From Paraburkholderia acidisoli (GTDB taxonomy: Bacteria > Pseudomonadota > Gammaproteobacteria > Burkholderiales > Burkholderiaceae): DNA of 64,000 nt. The notes under the pieces were generated by a model, which was not told the DNA's origin, made no database searches, and worked only from the letters and a program-made list of their open reading frames with translations. The stretch covers positions 558,001 through 622,000 of the forward strand of contig NZ_CP046915.1 in assembly GCF_009789675.1 (NCBI RefSeq). The letters are read 5' to 3'. Below, one piece after another: positions 25,482 through 33,861 of this stretch (position 1 is the stretch's first letter; each line of letters begins with the position of its first letter). Made by a program: the position numbers and the translations under genes.

Positions 25482-26759
25482 ATGCTTTGGACGCAAACCA
25501 GCCCGGCCGAGCGCCGGGCGATCCGCACGTGGCAGTGCTACGCCCTCGCCATCGGCATACTCGGCGAACTCTTTCTCGCCGGCGACTGGTACGGCTTCGC
25601 GGCCGTGATGACCTTCGTGTCGCAAACCCTGCATCTGAGCCCCGCCGAAGCCGGTTTCGTGCAGGGCGCATTCGCGATCACCTACTGCATCGGCATGCTG
25701 TTCTGGTCGCCGTTCGCGCGCAAATGGTCGGCGCGCAAGCTGTTCGCGATCGGCCTGCTCGGCACCGGCGTGTTCATGCTCGCGCAGGCCGCGGCGGGCA
25801 GCTTCGCCGAACTCGTGGGCGCGCGTCTGCTGATCGGCTTCTTCGACGCCGCCGTGTGGGTGGGCACGATGAAGCTGATCGTGGGCTGGTTTCCCGCCGA
25901 GCGCCACGGCGCGACCATGGGCACGCTGCTCGCGGCGTTCAGCCTCGCCATCACGCTCGACTTCGCCGTGGGCATTCCCATGGCCGTCTCGCTCGGCTGG
26001 CGCGCGTTTCTCGTCACGCTCGGCGTGCTCACGCTGCTGGTGGGCGTGATCGGGCTGCTGACGATCAAGGGCAGCCCGCAGGATCTCGGCCTCGCGGCGT
26101 TCCGCTGGCAGGCCGGGCCGGAGCCGTCGCATCACGGCGGCGGCGAAGTCGCGCTCTCGCAGATCTTCCGCGCGCGCTGGATCTATATCGGCTGGCTCGC
26201 GATTTTCGGCGATACCTTCGCGCTCGCCGCCACCGCCACGTGGGTCGTGCCCGCGTTCATCCAGCAGCAAGGCATGCCCGTGCAGAACGCCGCGCTCATC
26301 GGCACGTTGATGGGACTTTCGCAGGTCGTGTTTCTGCTGATCGGCGGCTGGCTCTCCGACCGCATGTCGCGCGTCACGATGATCCGGCTCGGCGCGGCGC
26401 TCTCGCTGGTTTCGGCGCTGAGCTTCGTCGCGGCCACGCACTACCCGATGTCGTGGGGCATGCTGCTCGCCATCGCGGGCGCGAGCGGCGTGGCGGTGCT
26501 TTCGGGCGGCGCGATCTTCAGCCTCGTGAGCGAGAGCTACGGCGAAAAACTCGCGGCCACGGCCATCGGCTATGCGGAACTGGGCGGCATCGTTTCGACC
26601 TTCATCGCGCCCACGCTGATGGGCGGCGTGATCGATGTGACGCATTCGTTCATGGCCGCGTTCATGGCGTTTTTCGTGGTGGAAGCGGTGATCCTCGTGG
26701 CGCTGCTCGCGATTGCCGCGAAGCGCAGCACGGCGCCCGCCGCCGCCATCGCGCACTGA
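25482..26759 (+). CDS. MFS transporter
   Basis: A 425-residue, 12-helix MFS protein starting MLWTQTSPAERRAIRTWQCYALAIGILGELFLAGDWYGFAAVMTFVSQTLHLSPAEAGFVQGAF, with SD AGGGAG. VWVGTMKLIVGWFPAERHGATMGTLLAAFSLAITLDFAVG and GGWLSDRMSRVTMIRLGAAL are recognizable MFS loops. It is closely similar throughout to the transporter at 37.7 kb. It probably imports the aromatic or related substrate of the local pathway. It is followed by a hydrolase and a porin, giving an inner- plus outer-membrane uptake set. Confidence 0.9.
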   Translation: MLWTQTSPAERRAIRTWQCYALAIGILGELFLAGDWYGFAAVMTFVSQTLHLSPAEAGFVQGAFAITYCIGMLFWSPFARKWSARKLFAIGLLGTGVFMLAQAAAGSFAELVGARLLIGFFDAAVWVGTMKLIVGWFPAERHGATMGTLLAAFSLAITLDFAVGIPMAVSLGWRAFLVTLGVLTLLVGVIGLLTIKGSPQDLGLAAFRWQAGPEPSHHGGGEVALSQIFRARWIYIGWLAIFGDTFALAATATWVVPAFIQQQGMPVQNAALIGTLMGLSQVVFLLIGGWLSDRMSRVTMIRLGAALSLVSALSFVAATHYPMSWGMLLAIAGASGVAVLSGGAIFSLVSESYGEKLAATAIGYAELGGIVSTFIAPTLMGGVIDVTHSFMAAFMAFFVVEAVILVALLAIAAKRSTAPAAAIAH

Positions 26760-26775
26760 TGCGGGAGCGAGGCGC

Positions 26776-27642
26776 ATGCAAAACGACACCGCACGCGAGA
26801 TCGACATCGATCCGCACAACGAAGCGAACTACAACGTGCGCCAGCGCCACGCCGACGCGCTCGACGTGATGAGCGCGTGGAAGCGTTACGCGGCCGAGGC
26901 GCGCGAGCAACTCGCGGGCTGGCGCGAAGCCGCATTCGGTTCCGGCGACGACGAGCGCATCGACGTTTTCCCCGCTGCCACGGAAAACGAAGCGAAGGCG
27001 CCCGCCGTGCTGTTCATCCACGGCGGCTACTGGCAAGGCGGCGACAAGCGCGACGTGTCGTTCGTCGCGCCGCTGCTCGTGCGCGCGGGAGTGACGGTGG
27101 CGATCAACAACTATGCGCTCGCACCGGGCGCTTCGCTCGACACGATGCTCGCGCAAACGCGCGCCGCGCTGCGCTGGCTGCACGGCAACGCGGCACGCCT
27201 CGGTATCGACGCGAATCGCCTCTATGTGATGGGCCATTCGGCGGGCGGCCATCTCGCGGCGATGATGCTCACCGAGCATGGCACGAACGACGACGCGCCC
27301 CTGCGAGGCGCGATTGCGTTGAGCGGTCTGTTCGATCTCGCGCCGCTCGTGACCACAAGCATCAATCGCGCGCTCGGGCTGGACGCCGCGCAGGCGCAAC
27401 GCCTGAGTCCGGCGCGGCTCGAGCGATGCGGCCGCGCGCCGGTCTACACGCTCGTGGGCGCCGACGAAACGCCGGGCTTCTTCGAGCAGCAGGCGCGGCT
27501 CGGCGAGCACTGGCACGACGTGCACGCGCTCGCGCCCGCCACGGGCAAGCATCACTACACGATTCTCGACGTGTTTCGCGAACCCGCGAACGCAACGCTC
27601 GCCGACCTTACCGGCATTCTCACTCGCAACGTGCACGACTAA
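26776..27642 (+). CDS. Alpha/beta hydrolase, kynurenine-formamidase-like
   Basis: A 288-residue protein of the BD-FAE/arylformamidase-like alpha/beta hydrolases. HGGYW (82-86) forms the oxyanion-hole motif, S155 sits in GHSAGGH, and the acid and base are probably the Asp of VGADETPGF and a His of TGKHHYT. Family members hydrolyse aryl formamides or aryl esters. NYNVRQRHADALDVMSAWKRYAAEAREQL at the N-terminus is typical of this group. Start ATG 26776 has GGGAG/GAGG upstream. It lies between the MFS and porin genes and is probably part of the same operon. Confidence 0.87.
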   Translation: MQNDTAREIDIDPHNEANYNVRQRHADALDVMSAWKRYAAEAREQLAGWREAAFGSGDDERIDVFPAATENEAKAPAVLFIHGGYWQGGDKRDVSFVAPLLVRAGVTVAINNYALAPGASLDTMLAQTRAALRWLHGNAARLGIDANRLYVMGHSAGGHLAAMMLTEHGTNDDAPLRGAIALSGLFDLAPLVTTSINRALGLDAAQAQRLSPARLERCGRAPVYTLVGADETPGFFEQQARLGEHWHDVHALAPATGKHHYTILDVFREPANATLADLTGILTRNVHD

Positions 27643-27658
27643 AACAAACGGGACCCAC

Positions 27659-28756
27659 GTGAAGACAACCTTGATGACGCGGGCCGCGGCGGCGGGCGCG
27701 GCGGCCTGCCTCGCGGCTTCGGCCGCCCATGCGCAAAGCAGCGTGACGCTGTACGGCAATCTCGACACCGGCCTCACGTATTTCAACAACGTCGGCGGCA
27801 AGCATTTCGCCGGCACCGAGGACGGCAACTTCATCCCCGACTTCTTCGGCCTGCAGGGCAGCGAGGATCTGGGCGGCGGCCTCTCGGCCATCTTCAAGCT
27901 CGAAGCGGGCTTTCTGCTCAGCAGCGGCAAGTTCACCGTGGCGAATCAGCTGTTCCAGCGCGAAGCCACGGTTGGCCTGAGTTCGGCACGCTACGGCACG
28001 CTCAAGCTCGGCCATCAACCGAGCTTCATGTTCGACGTGCTTTCGCCGCTGAGCACCGGCTATATCGGCGGCGGCTTTCCCACCTTTCACCAGGGCAATC
28101 TCGACGAACTCGCCAATACCTTCGAATTCGACAATTCGGCCAAATACCTGAGCCCGAGCTACGCGGGCCTCTCGTTCGGCGCGCAATTCGGCTTCGGCAA
28201 TCAGGCGGGCAATTTCGCCAACGGCCGCAATTACGGCTTCACCGTGCAGTACAAGAACGGGCCGCTCAAACTGGGCGCGGTCTACGCGAACGAGAACGAC
28301 CGCTATCTGGAGTTTGCCGATTCCATCGGGCTCCGCAGCTTGCTGGGCACGCCGCTGCCCGCCGGCGGCATGGTCGCGAACCGCGTGCAGAACTGGGGCG
28401 CGGGCGGCAGCTACGCGCTCGGCAACTGGCTGTTGCACGCGATGTTCACGCAAACGCGCATCGACATGCCCACGGCGAGCGCGAACGCCAATACCGTGGA
28501 CGCGGGCGTGAGCTATACGCTCGCCACGGTGGATACGATCGGCGTGGGCGGCGCCGTCGAAAATCTCGACGGCGGCCATTGGGTCACGCTGAGCCTCTCG
28601 AATCTGTACTCGATCTCCAAACGCACGCTGCTTTACCAGCAGGCGATGTATCAGCGCGCGTCCGGCGCGAACGCGGTGGCTGCGCTGCTGGGCGCGGGGC
28701 AGGCGTCGGGGCGCTCGCAGGTCGGGCTCGCGATCGGCATTCAGCACTTCTTCTGA
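27659..28756 (+). CDS. Gram-negative trimeric porin
   Basis: A 365-residue outer-membrane porin with a GTG start, a signal peptide (KTTLMTRAAAAGAAACLAASAAHA) and mature start QSSVTLYGNLDTGLTYFNNVGG. FFGLQGSEDLGGGLSAIFKLEAGFLLSSGKF and the C-terminal VGLAIGIQHFF (final Phe) are typical. It lies 16 bases after the hydrolase, the last gene of the MFS-hydrolase-porin set. The SD is weak. It converges on the flavoprotein gene, with only six bases between. Confidence 0.9.
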   Translation: MKTTLMTRAAAAGAAACLAASAAHAQSSVTLYGNLDTGLTYFNNVGGKHFAGTEDGNFIPDFFGLQGSEDLGGGLSAIFKLEAGFLLSSGKFTVANQLFQREATVGLSSARYGTLKLGHQPSFMFDVLSPLSTGYIGGGFPTFHQGNLDELANTFEFDNSAKYLSPSYAGLSFGAQFGFGNQAGNFANGRNYGFTVQYKNGPLKLGAVYANENDRYLEFADSIGLRSLLGTPLPAGGMVANRVQNWGAGGSYALGNWLLHAMFTQTRIDMPTASANANTVDAGVSYTLATVDTIGVGGAVENLDGGHWVTLSLSNLYSISKRTLLYQQAMYQRASGANAVAALLGAGQASGRSQVGLAIGIQHFF

Positions 28757-28762
28757 GCGCTT

Positions 28763-30352
28763 CTACGTGAGCTGGTTCGCGACCATCCAGCCCGAAGCGC
28801 CGCCCAAACCCGGCCCCGGATGCGTCGACGCGCCGATCTGATACAGGTTCGCGTACGGCGTGGCGTGCACGCGTTTGCCCCGCTCGCCCGCGAACGGCCG
28901 CAGCCAGAAGAACTGGTCGGGCGAGCACACGCCCGAATACGGGTCGCCGCCCACGAGGTTGCAGTTGAGCTGCTGAAGGTCGCCGGGCGAATACGCGCGC
29001 CGCCCGACGATCTTCGCGGCAAGGCCGGGCATGACCGTTTCGAGGCGGCGCTGCACGCGGTCGGCCACCTGCTCGCGCACCGCCTCGGTCCAGCCGCCGT
29101 CCGCCGGTACCGCGATCTCGCCCGCCGCGTCGCCCACGAGCCGCGCGGGCATCTCCTGCAATTGCAGCCAGAGAATCGCGCCGCCCGCGGGCGCGCGGCT
29201 CGGATCGACGGCCGTGGGCTGGCCGATGGCGATGGTGGGCCGCGCCGGAATCAGCCCGTTGTTCGCCTGCGCCACGGCCATGCACACCGACTCCATGCTC
29301 TCCGTGAGATGCACGAGCGGCACGCGCGCGAGGTCGGGCGCGCACCACTCGGGCGCGGACGAGAGCGCGAAGTGGATCTGCATGTCGCCGCGGCCGAACT
29401 GATACGCTTGCGCGCGTTCGCGCCACGGCGCGGGCGCCTCGGGCAACAGCCGCCCGTACAACTGGCGCGGCGTGACATTGCAGACCACGGCCTGCTTCGC
29501 GCGCCACGTCTTGCCGCCCGATTTTTCGTCGACGGCAACGCCCACGGCGCGGCCGTTTTCCGTGAGCACGCGCTCGACGTCGGTGCCGGTGAGAAACACG
29601 CCGCCGTGCCGCTCGATCACCGCGCGAAACGCCTTCACGATGTTCGCGCTGCCGCCCTTCACCACCGGCATGCCACCCGCGACCACGGCCGCGAACGTGA
29701 GCTTGCCGATGAGCGCCGAGCCGGCGTCGTCGGGGCCGAGGCCCGTGTGCAGCGTCCACGGCGCGATGGCGGCGCGCGCGAGGTCGGAGTGCAATTCGCG
29801 CGTGCCCCAGCGCCGGAAGTTTTCGAGCGCGCCGCCCACGAACGCCGCGAGGCCGTCCACGCCGCGCGCGCGCCATTCGCGCCACAGCAGCTTCACCATC
29901 TTCCAGCCGTACGGATTCTCGCCGAGCAAGCCGAAGGTCAGCGCCGCGTCCGCGCCGAACAGGCGTCCCGCCGCCGCCGCGAACGCCGCACCGTCGCCCG
30001 CGTGCAAGGCGTCGAACTGGCGCGCGATATCGGCAATATCCGTGCGGAACGCCATGGCTTCGCCCGTGGGCGTGACGATACCGGTCGAATACTCGCCCTG
30101 CACGAATTCGAGCCCCTGCGCGTGCAATTCGTCCTTCAGCTCGGCATACGCAGGACTGCCGATGAAGAGCGGATACCACGACGAGAGCACGTCATGCGTG
30201 TAGCCCGGAAACAGTTCCTCGCTGCGAATGCAGCCGCCCGGCTGCGCGTTGCGCTCGATCACCACCACGCGCTTGCCGCGCCGCGCGAGCACCGCCGCGC
30301 ACACGAGCGAGTTGATGCCGCTGCCCACGATGACGACATCGGTTTCTTCCAT
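28763..30352 (-). CDS. Phytoene-desaturase-like FAD oxidoreductase
   Basis: A 529-residue flavoprotein. DVVIVGSGINSLVCAAVLARRGKRVVVIERNAQPGGCIRSEELFPGYTHDVLSSWY is the dinucleotide-binding motif plus GG-doublet of the phytoene desaturase/amine-oxidase-like NAD(P)/FAD family. The C-terminus YANLYQIGASTHPGPGLGGASGWMVANQL is the flavin-binding end typical of CrtI-like enzymes. It is the last gene of the Rieske oxygenase operon, unusual for an aromatic pathway; perhaps it dehydrogenates or isomerises an alicyclic intermediate. No carotenoid genes are nearby, so a pigment role is unlikely. Confidence 0.87.
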   Translation of the reverse strand: MEETDVVIVGSGINSLVCAAVLARRGKRVVVIERNAQPGGCIRSEELFPGYTHDVLSSWYPLFIGSPAYAELKDELHAQGLEFVQGEYSTGIVTPTGEAMAFRTDIADIARQFDALHAGDGAAFAAAAGRLFGADAALTFGLLGENPYGWKMVKLLWREWRARGVDGLAAFVGGALENFRRWGTRELHSDLARAAIAPWTLHTGLGPDDAGSALIGKLTFAAVVAGGMPVVKGGSANIVKAFRAVIERHGGVFLTGTDVERVLTENGRAVGVAVDEKSGGKTWRAKQAVVCNVTPRQLYGRLLPEAPAPWRERAQAYQFGRGDMQIHFALSSAPEWCAPDLARVPLVHLTESMESVCMAVAQANNGLIPARPTIAIGQPTAVDPSRAPAGGAILWLQLQEMPARLVGDAAGEIAVPADGGWTEAVREQVADRVQRRLETVMPGLAAKIVGRRAYSPGDLQQLNCNLVGGDPYSGVCSPDQFFWLRPFAGERGKRVHATPYANLYQIGASTHPGPGLGGASGWMVANQLT

Positions 30353-30374
30353 CGCGACTCCGTTTTATCGTTGT

Positions 30375-31847
30375 TCAGAAAGGGAACTGGCGCTGACCCA
30401 TCTGGATCGTGATCCACTTCACCTCGGTCATCTCTTCCATGGAATAGCGGCCGCCCTCGCGCCCCACGCCGCTCATCTTGGTGCCCCCGAACGGCACGTG
30501 CGCTTCATCCGACACGGTCGTGTCGTTGATGTGCACCATGCCCGCCTCGAGCCGCAGCGCGAGGTCGAAGGCCTTCTGCAAGTCATTGGTGATGACGCCC
30601 GACGACAAGCCGTACGAAGTGTCGTTGGCAACGCGCAGCGCTTCCTCCGCGTTCTCCACGCGAATGATCGACGTGACCGGTCCGAAGCTTTCCTCGTCGT
30701 AGATCTGCATGCCCGAGTTCACCTCGGCGAGCACTGTCTGCGTATAGAAGTTGCCTTCGTGCGTGCCGCCGAGCAGCAGGCGCGCGCCTTTCGCCTGGGC
30801 GTCGGCCACCTGCGCGTCGATCACGTCGCATTGCGTGCGGCGAATGAGCGGCCCGATCACCGTGTCGGGATCGCGCGGATCGCCCACCTTGTAGGTCGCG
30901 GCGCGCGCCACGAAGCGCTCGACGAATTCGTCGTACACGGGCGCCTCCACGATGATGCGCGAGTTCGCCATGCACACCTGGCCCTGGTGGAAGAAGATGC
31001 CGAAGCACGCGGCGCGCGCGGCGTAGTCGAGATCGGCGTCGCGCAGCACGATGAGCGGATTCTTGCCGCCCAGTTCGAGCGTGACCTTCTTCATGTGCCT
31101 CGCGGCTTCCACGGCCAGGTGACGGCCCACGCGCGTGGAGCCCGTGAAGGTGAGCATGCGCACGCGCGGGTCGGTGAGCAGCACGTCGCCGATCTCGCTC
31201 GCCGGTCCCGGAATCACGTTGAGCACGCCCGCGGGCAAGCCGCCGCGCTCGAACAGTTCGGCGATCTTCAGACCGGTGACGGGCGTTTCCTCGGAAGGCT
31301 TGAGCACGAACGTGTTGCCCGCCGCGAGCGCGAGCACGACCTTCTTCATGGCGAGCCAGAACGGCGCGTTGAACGGCGCGATGCCCGCGATCACGCCGAG
31401 CGGGCGGCGCAGCGTCAGGCCGATCTGCCCTTGCATGCTGTGCGGCAGCGTTTCGCCGAAGATGTGGCGCGCGTCGCCGGCCGCGCTGCGCAACAGGTCG
31501 ATGCCGCTCATCACCTCGAACATCGCCTTCGGAAACGTCGAGCCCGATTCCTTGATCAGCACGTCGCGCACGTCGTCGGCCATGGCGGCGAGCGCGTCGG
31601 CGCACGAGAGCAGGATTTCGGCGCGGCGCGACACCACGAGATTGGCCCACTCGTCCTTCACGCGGTGCGCGGCGTCCACCGCGCGAATCGCGTCGGCGCG
31701 CGTGGCCTGGTGCACCTGCGCGAACACTTCGCCGGTGGCGGGGTTGTAGTCGGGGCGCACGTCGTTGGCGGAACCTGCCGTCCAGCGGCCGTCGATGAAA
31801 AGCTTGCCTTCGCGAACCTCGCGAGCGGCTTCGGTGGAAGCGTTCAT
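30375..31847 (-). CDS. Aldehyde dehydrogenase family protein
   Basis: A 490-residue NAD(P)+-dependent aldehyde dehydrogenase. Catalytic Cys292 is in FHQGQVCMANSRIIV, general base Glu258 in VTLELGGKNPLIVL and Asn160 in GIAPFNAPF; TFTGSTRVGRHLA is the coenzyme loop. Its nearest named relatives appear to be benzaldehyde, salicylaldehyde and vanillin dehydrogenases. ATG 31847 is preceded by GGAG; a longer start at 31886 is less likely. It sits between the SDR and the flavoprotein in the oxygenase operon and probably oxidises an aldehyde intermediate to the acid. Confidence 0.92.
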   Translation of the reverse strand: MNASTEAAREVREGKLFIDGRWTAGSANDVRPDYNPATGEVFAQVHQATRADAIRAVDAAHRVKDEWANLVVSRRAEILLSCADALAAMADDVRDVLIKESGSTFPKAMFEVMSGIDLLRSAAGDARHIFGETLPHSMQGQIGLTLRRPLGVIAGIAPFNAPFWLAMKKVVLALAAGNTFVLKPSEETPVTGLKIAELFERGGLPAGVLNVIPGPASEIGDVLLTDPRVRMLTFTGSTRVGRHLAVEAARHMKKVTLELGGKNPLIVLRDADLDYAARAACFGIFFHQGQVCMANSRIIVEAPVYDEFVERFVARAATYKVGDPRDPDTVIGPLIRRTQCDVIDAQVADAQAKGARLLLGGTHEGNFYTQTVLAEVNSGMQIYDEESFGPVTSIIRVENAEEALRVANDTSYGLSSGVITNDLQKAFDLALRLEAGMVHINDTTVSDEAHVPFGGTKMSGVGREGGRYSMEEMTEVKWITIQMGQRQFPF

Positions 31848-31910
31848 GCTTGACTCCAGGGGAATGCCTGATTGAGAGAGAACCACGGACTTCGCGACAG
31901 CAAACTCATT

Positions 31911-32714
31911 TCATTGGGACGACGCAAACCACGCGCGCGGCGAGACGCCTTGATCGGGGCCGAGCGTGGAAAAACCGCCGTCCACCGGCAAATCCACGCC
32001 CGTGATCCACGAGGCGTCCGCCGAGCACGCGAACGCGACCACGCGCGCGACTTCCTCGCCGCGCCCCACGCGGCCGAGCGGATGCAGGCGCTTGCCCACG
32101 CGGTCGGCGGTTTCGATCGAGCCGCCCGCGAGGGTTTCGAGCGACGGCGACCACGTCCACGCGGGCGAGACGCTCACGGCGCGAATGCCGCGCGGCCCGA
32201 ATTCCATGGCGAGATTGCGCGTGAATTGCAGCATCGCCGCCTTCGACGCCGGATAAAGCGCGCGCCCCGCCGCGCCGAACTTGCCGCCCGTGCTGCCGAG
32301 GTTGACGATCACGGCCTGCTCGCGCAGATACGGCGCGGCCTTTTGCACCAGCATCGCCGCCGAAACGAGATTCACGTCGAGCAGCCGGTGCCATTGTTCG
32401 CGCGTGGAGGCGATGCCCGCGTCGTCGTAGCTGCACGCGTTGTTCACGATGAAGTCGATGCCGCCGTGGGTCTCGCGCGCGAGGTCGATCAGGCGGTCGA
32501 GTTGCGCGTCGTCGGTGATATCGGTTTCGACGAAGCGCGCCCGCGGGCCGATCGACGCCGCCACGTCGCGACCGGCCTGCGCGCCGCGCCCGACGATCAG
32601 CACGTGCGCGCCGTCCTGGGCGAGCGCGCGGGCGATGTCGGCGCCCAGACCTTGCGTCGCGCCCGTGACGATCGCGACTTTGCCCGCCAGCTTGTCATTG
32701 CGTGATTCGCTCAT
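31911..32714 (-). CDS. Short-chain dehydrogenase/reductase
   Basis: A 267-residue classical SDR. The cofactor motif TGATQGLG spans residues 17-24, NNAC follows at 91-94, and the catalytic set is S141 (NLGST), Y154 and K158 (YPASK). TDITDD at 64-69 is a D-x-x-D adenine contact. Behind a ring-hydroxylating oxygenase, a cis-dihydrodiol dehydrogenase role is the obvious hypothesis; alcohol oxidation upstream of the aldehyde dehydrogenase is an alternative. Its ATG overlaps the stop of the isochorismatase-fold gene by four bases. Confidence 0.92.
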   Translation of the reverse strand: MSESRNDKLAGKVAIVTGATQGLGADIARALAQDGAHVLIVGRGAQAGRDVAASIGPRARFVETDITDDAQLDRLIDLARETHGGIDFIVNNACSYDDAGIASTREQWHRLLDVNLVSAAMLVQKAAPYLREQAVIVNLGSTGGKFGAAGRALYPASKAAMLQFTRNLAMEFGPRGIRAVSVSPAWTWSPSLETLAGGSIETADRVGKRLHPLGRVGRGEEVARVVAFACSADASWITGVDLPVDGGFSTLGPDQGVSPRAWFASSQ

Positions 32715-33328
32715 GCGCGCTCCCTGAAAATTTCGCCGACGGTGGCAATTGCCGCGATCAAGCGCATCGCGTCGAGCGAGGCCTCGTGCGCGCGCCGGTC
32801 CGCGCACGAGCACGCGTCGGCGGCGACCGTGGCTGTGTAGCCGAGATCGACGGCGTGGCGCACGGTCATCTCCACGGTCGAATGCGTGGCCACGCCCGCG
32901 ACGATGAGATGCCGCACGTCGTGCGCGGCGAGGATCTGTTCGAGCGGCGTGCCGATGAAACCGCTCGTGCGCCGGTGATGCAGCACGTAGTCGAGCGCGC
33001 GCGAGGCGTCGGGTTCGAGGCCCGGATAGAACTGCGCGCCCCACGTGCCCTCGCGCAGCGCCCCCGCTTCGGCCGTGCGCACGAAGATCGGCGCGTTGCG
33101 CAGCAGGTCGGCGTAATCCGGCCGAAACGCAATACGTATGTGGATGAGCGGCAACCCCTGCGCGCGCGCCTGCGCGAGCAACGCGGCCGCCGCGTCGAGC
33201 ACGGCCGCGCGCTCGGGTTGCGCCGCGTCGAATCCCACGCGAATCTGGCCACCCGGATCGAGCACGTCGTTCTGGTAATGCAGCGCGATCACGGCCGTGC
33301 GCGCGAATTTCGCGGAAGCGGTCGCCAT
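32711..33328 (-). CDS. Isochorismatase-fold protein lacking the usual D-K-C triad
   Basis: A 205-residue protein with the isochorismatase/nicotinamidase fold: TAVIALHYQNDVLDPGGQI aligns to the family's IDMQNDF strand, TSGFIGTPLEQILAAHDVRHLIVAGVATHSTVEMTVRHAVDLGYTATVAADACSC to its C-terminal core. By alignment, the catalytic Asp is His17, the Lys is His118 (or adjacent Arg), and the nucleophilic Cys is Thr151. It is thus unlikely to be an ordinary cysteine hydrolase. It might be a divergent enzyme using other residues, or a structural subunit. Four-base overlaps with both neighbours in the Rieske operon imply tight coupling. Confidence 0.8.
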   Translation of the reverse strand: MATASAKFARTAVIALHYQNDVLDPGGQIRVGFDAAQPERAAVLDAAAALLAQARAQGLPLIHIRIAFRPDYADLLRNAPIFVRTAEAGALREGTWGAQFYPGLEPDASRALDYVLHHRRTSGFIGTPLEQILAAHDVRHLIVAGVATHSTVEMTVRHAVDLGYTATVAADACSCADRRAHEASLDAMRLIAAIATVGEIFRERA

Positions 33329-33861
33329 CACACGAACACCTCGAGATTCGCGAAGGCGTCGGTGGAATTCACGAGGTCGACGCGCTTGAGATAGATCTTC
33401 CAGTCGTCGCCGCGCGTGTCGAGCTTGTGCGTGACGAGGCCCGCGAGCGTGCGCTGGTCGAGCCGCCACTCGTTGACGAACAAGGTGGAATGCACGATCA
33501 GGCGCCCCGCCTCGTCGTAACCGTCGACGATCACGTTGCCGACGAGTCGCGCCGTGCGCGTGGGCGGCTGCTGCGACCAGTTGCGCGCGTTGGAGAGGCG
33601 GCGCGCGCGCACTTCGCGCAGCGTGGCGTCTTCCCAGAACAGCGAGATGTGATCGCGCGCGCTGGTCTGACCGGCTTCGTGCGGCAGCCAGTACATGCCG
33701 TCGGGCGTCCACAGATCGAGCCACGCGTCGAACGCGCGCGTGTCGAGCAAACGCGCCTCGCGGTAGAGAAACTGCTCGGCTTCGGCACGCAGCGCGGCAT
33801 CGAACGGCACCGCGCGCGCAGCGGCGGTGGAGAGATCGTAGGTCGGATCGTTGAGCATCAT
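33328..33861 (-). CDS. Aromatic-ring-hydroxylating dioxygenase, beta subunit
   Basis: A 177-residue small-subunit protein: FDAALRAEAEQFLYREARLLDTRAFDAWLDLWTPDGMYWLPHE is the recognisable beta-subunit start, followed by ISLFWEDATLREVRARRLSNARNWSQQPPTRTARLVGNVIVDG and LAGLVTHKLDTRGDDWKIYLKRVDLVNSTDAF. It folds like NTF2/ketosteroid isomerase and stabilises the alpha3beta3 oxygenase. Two adjacent ATGs (33861 and 33858) lie in ATGATGA, overlapping the alpha-subunit stop; the first is used here. Confidence 0.9.
   Translation of the reverse strand: MMLNDPTYDLSTAAARAVPFDAALRAEAEQFLYREARLLDTRAFDAWLDLWTPDGMYWLPHEAGQTSARDHISLFWEDATLREVRARRLSNARNWSQQPPTRTARLVGNVIVDGYDEAGRLIVHSTLFVNEWRLDQRTLAGLVTHKLDTRGDDWKIYLKRVDLVNSTDAFANLEVFV

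Noticed and set aside
28763..30352. Carotenoid biosynthesis role for the CrtI-like gene
   Set aside because: No crtB, crtE or lycopene genes nearby; the gene is embedded in an oxygenase operon.
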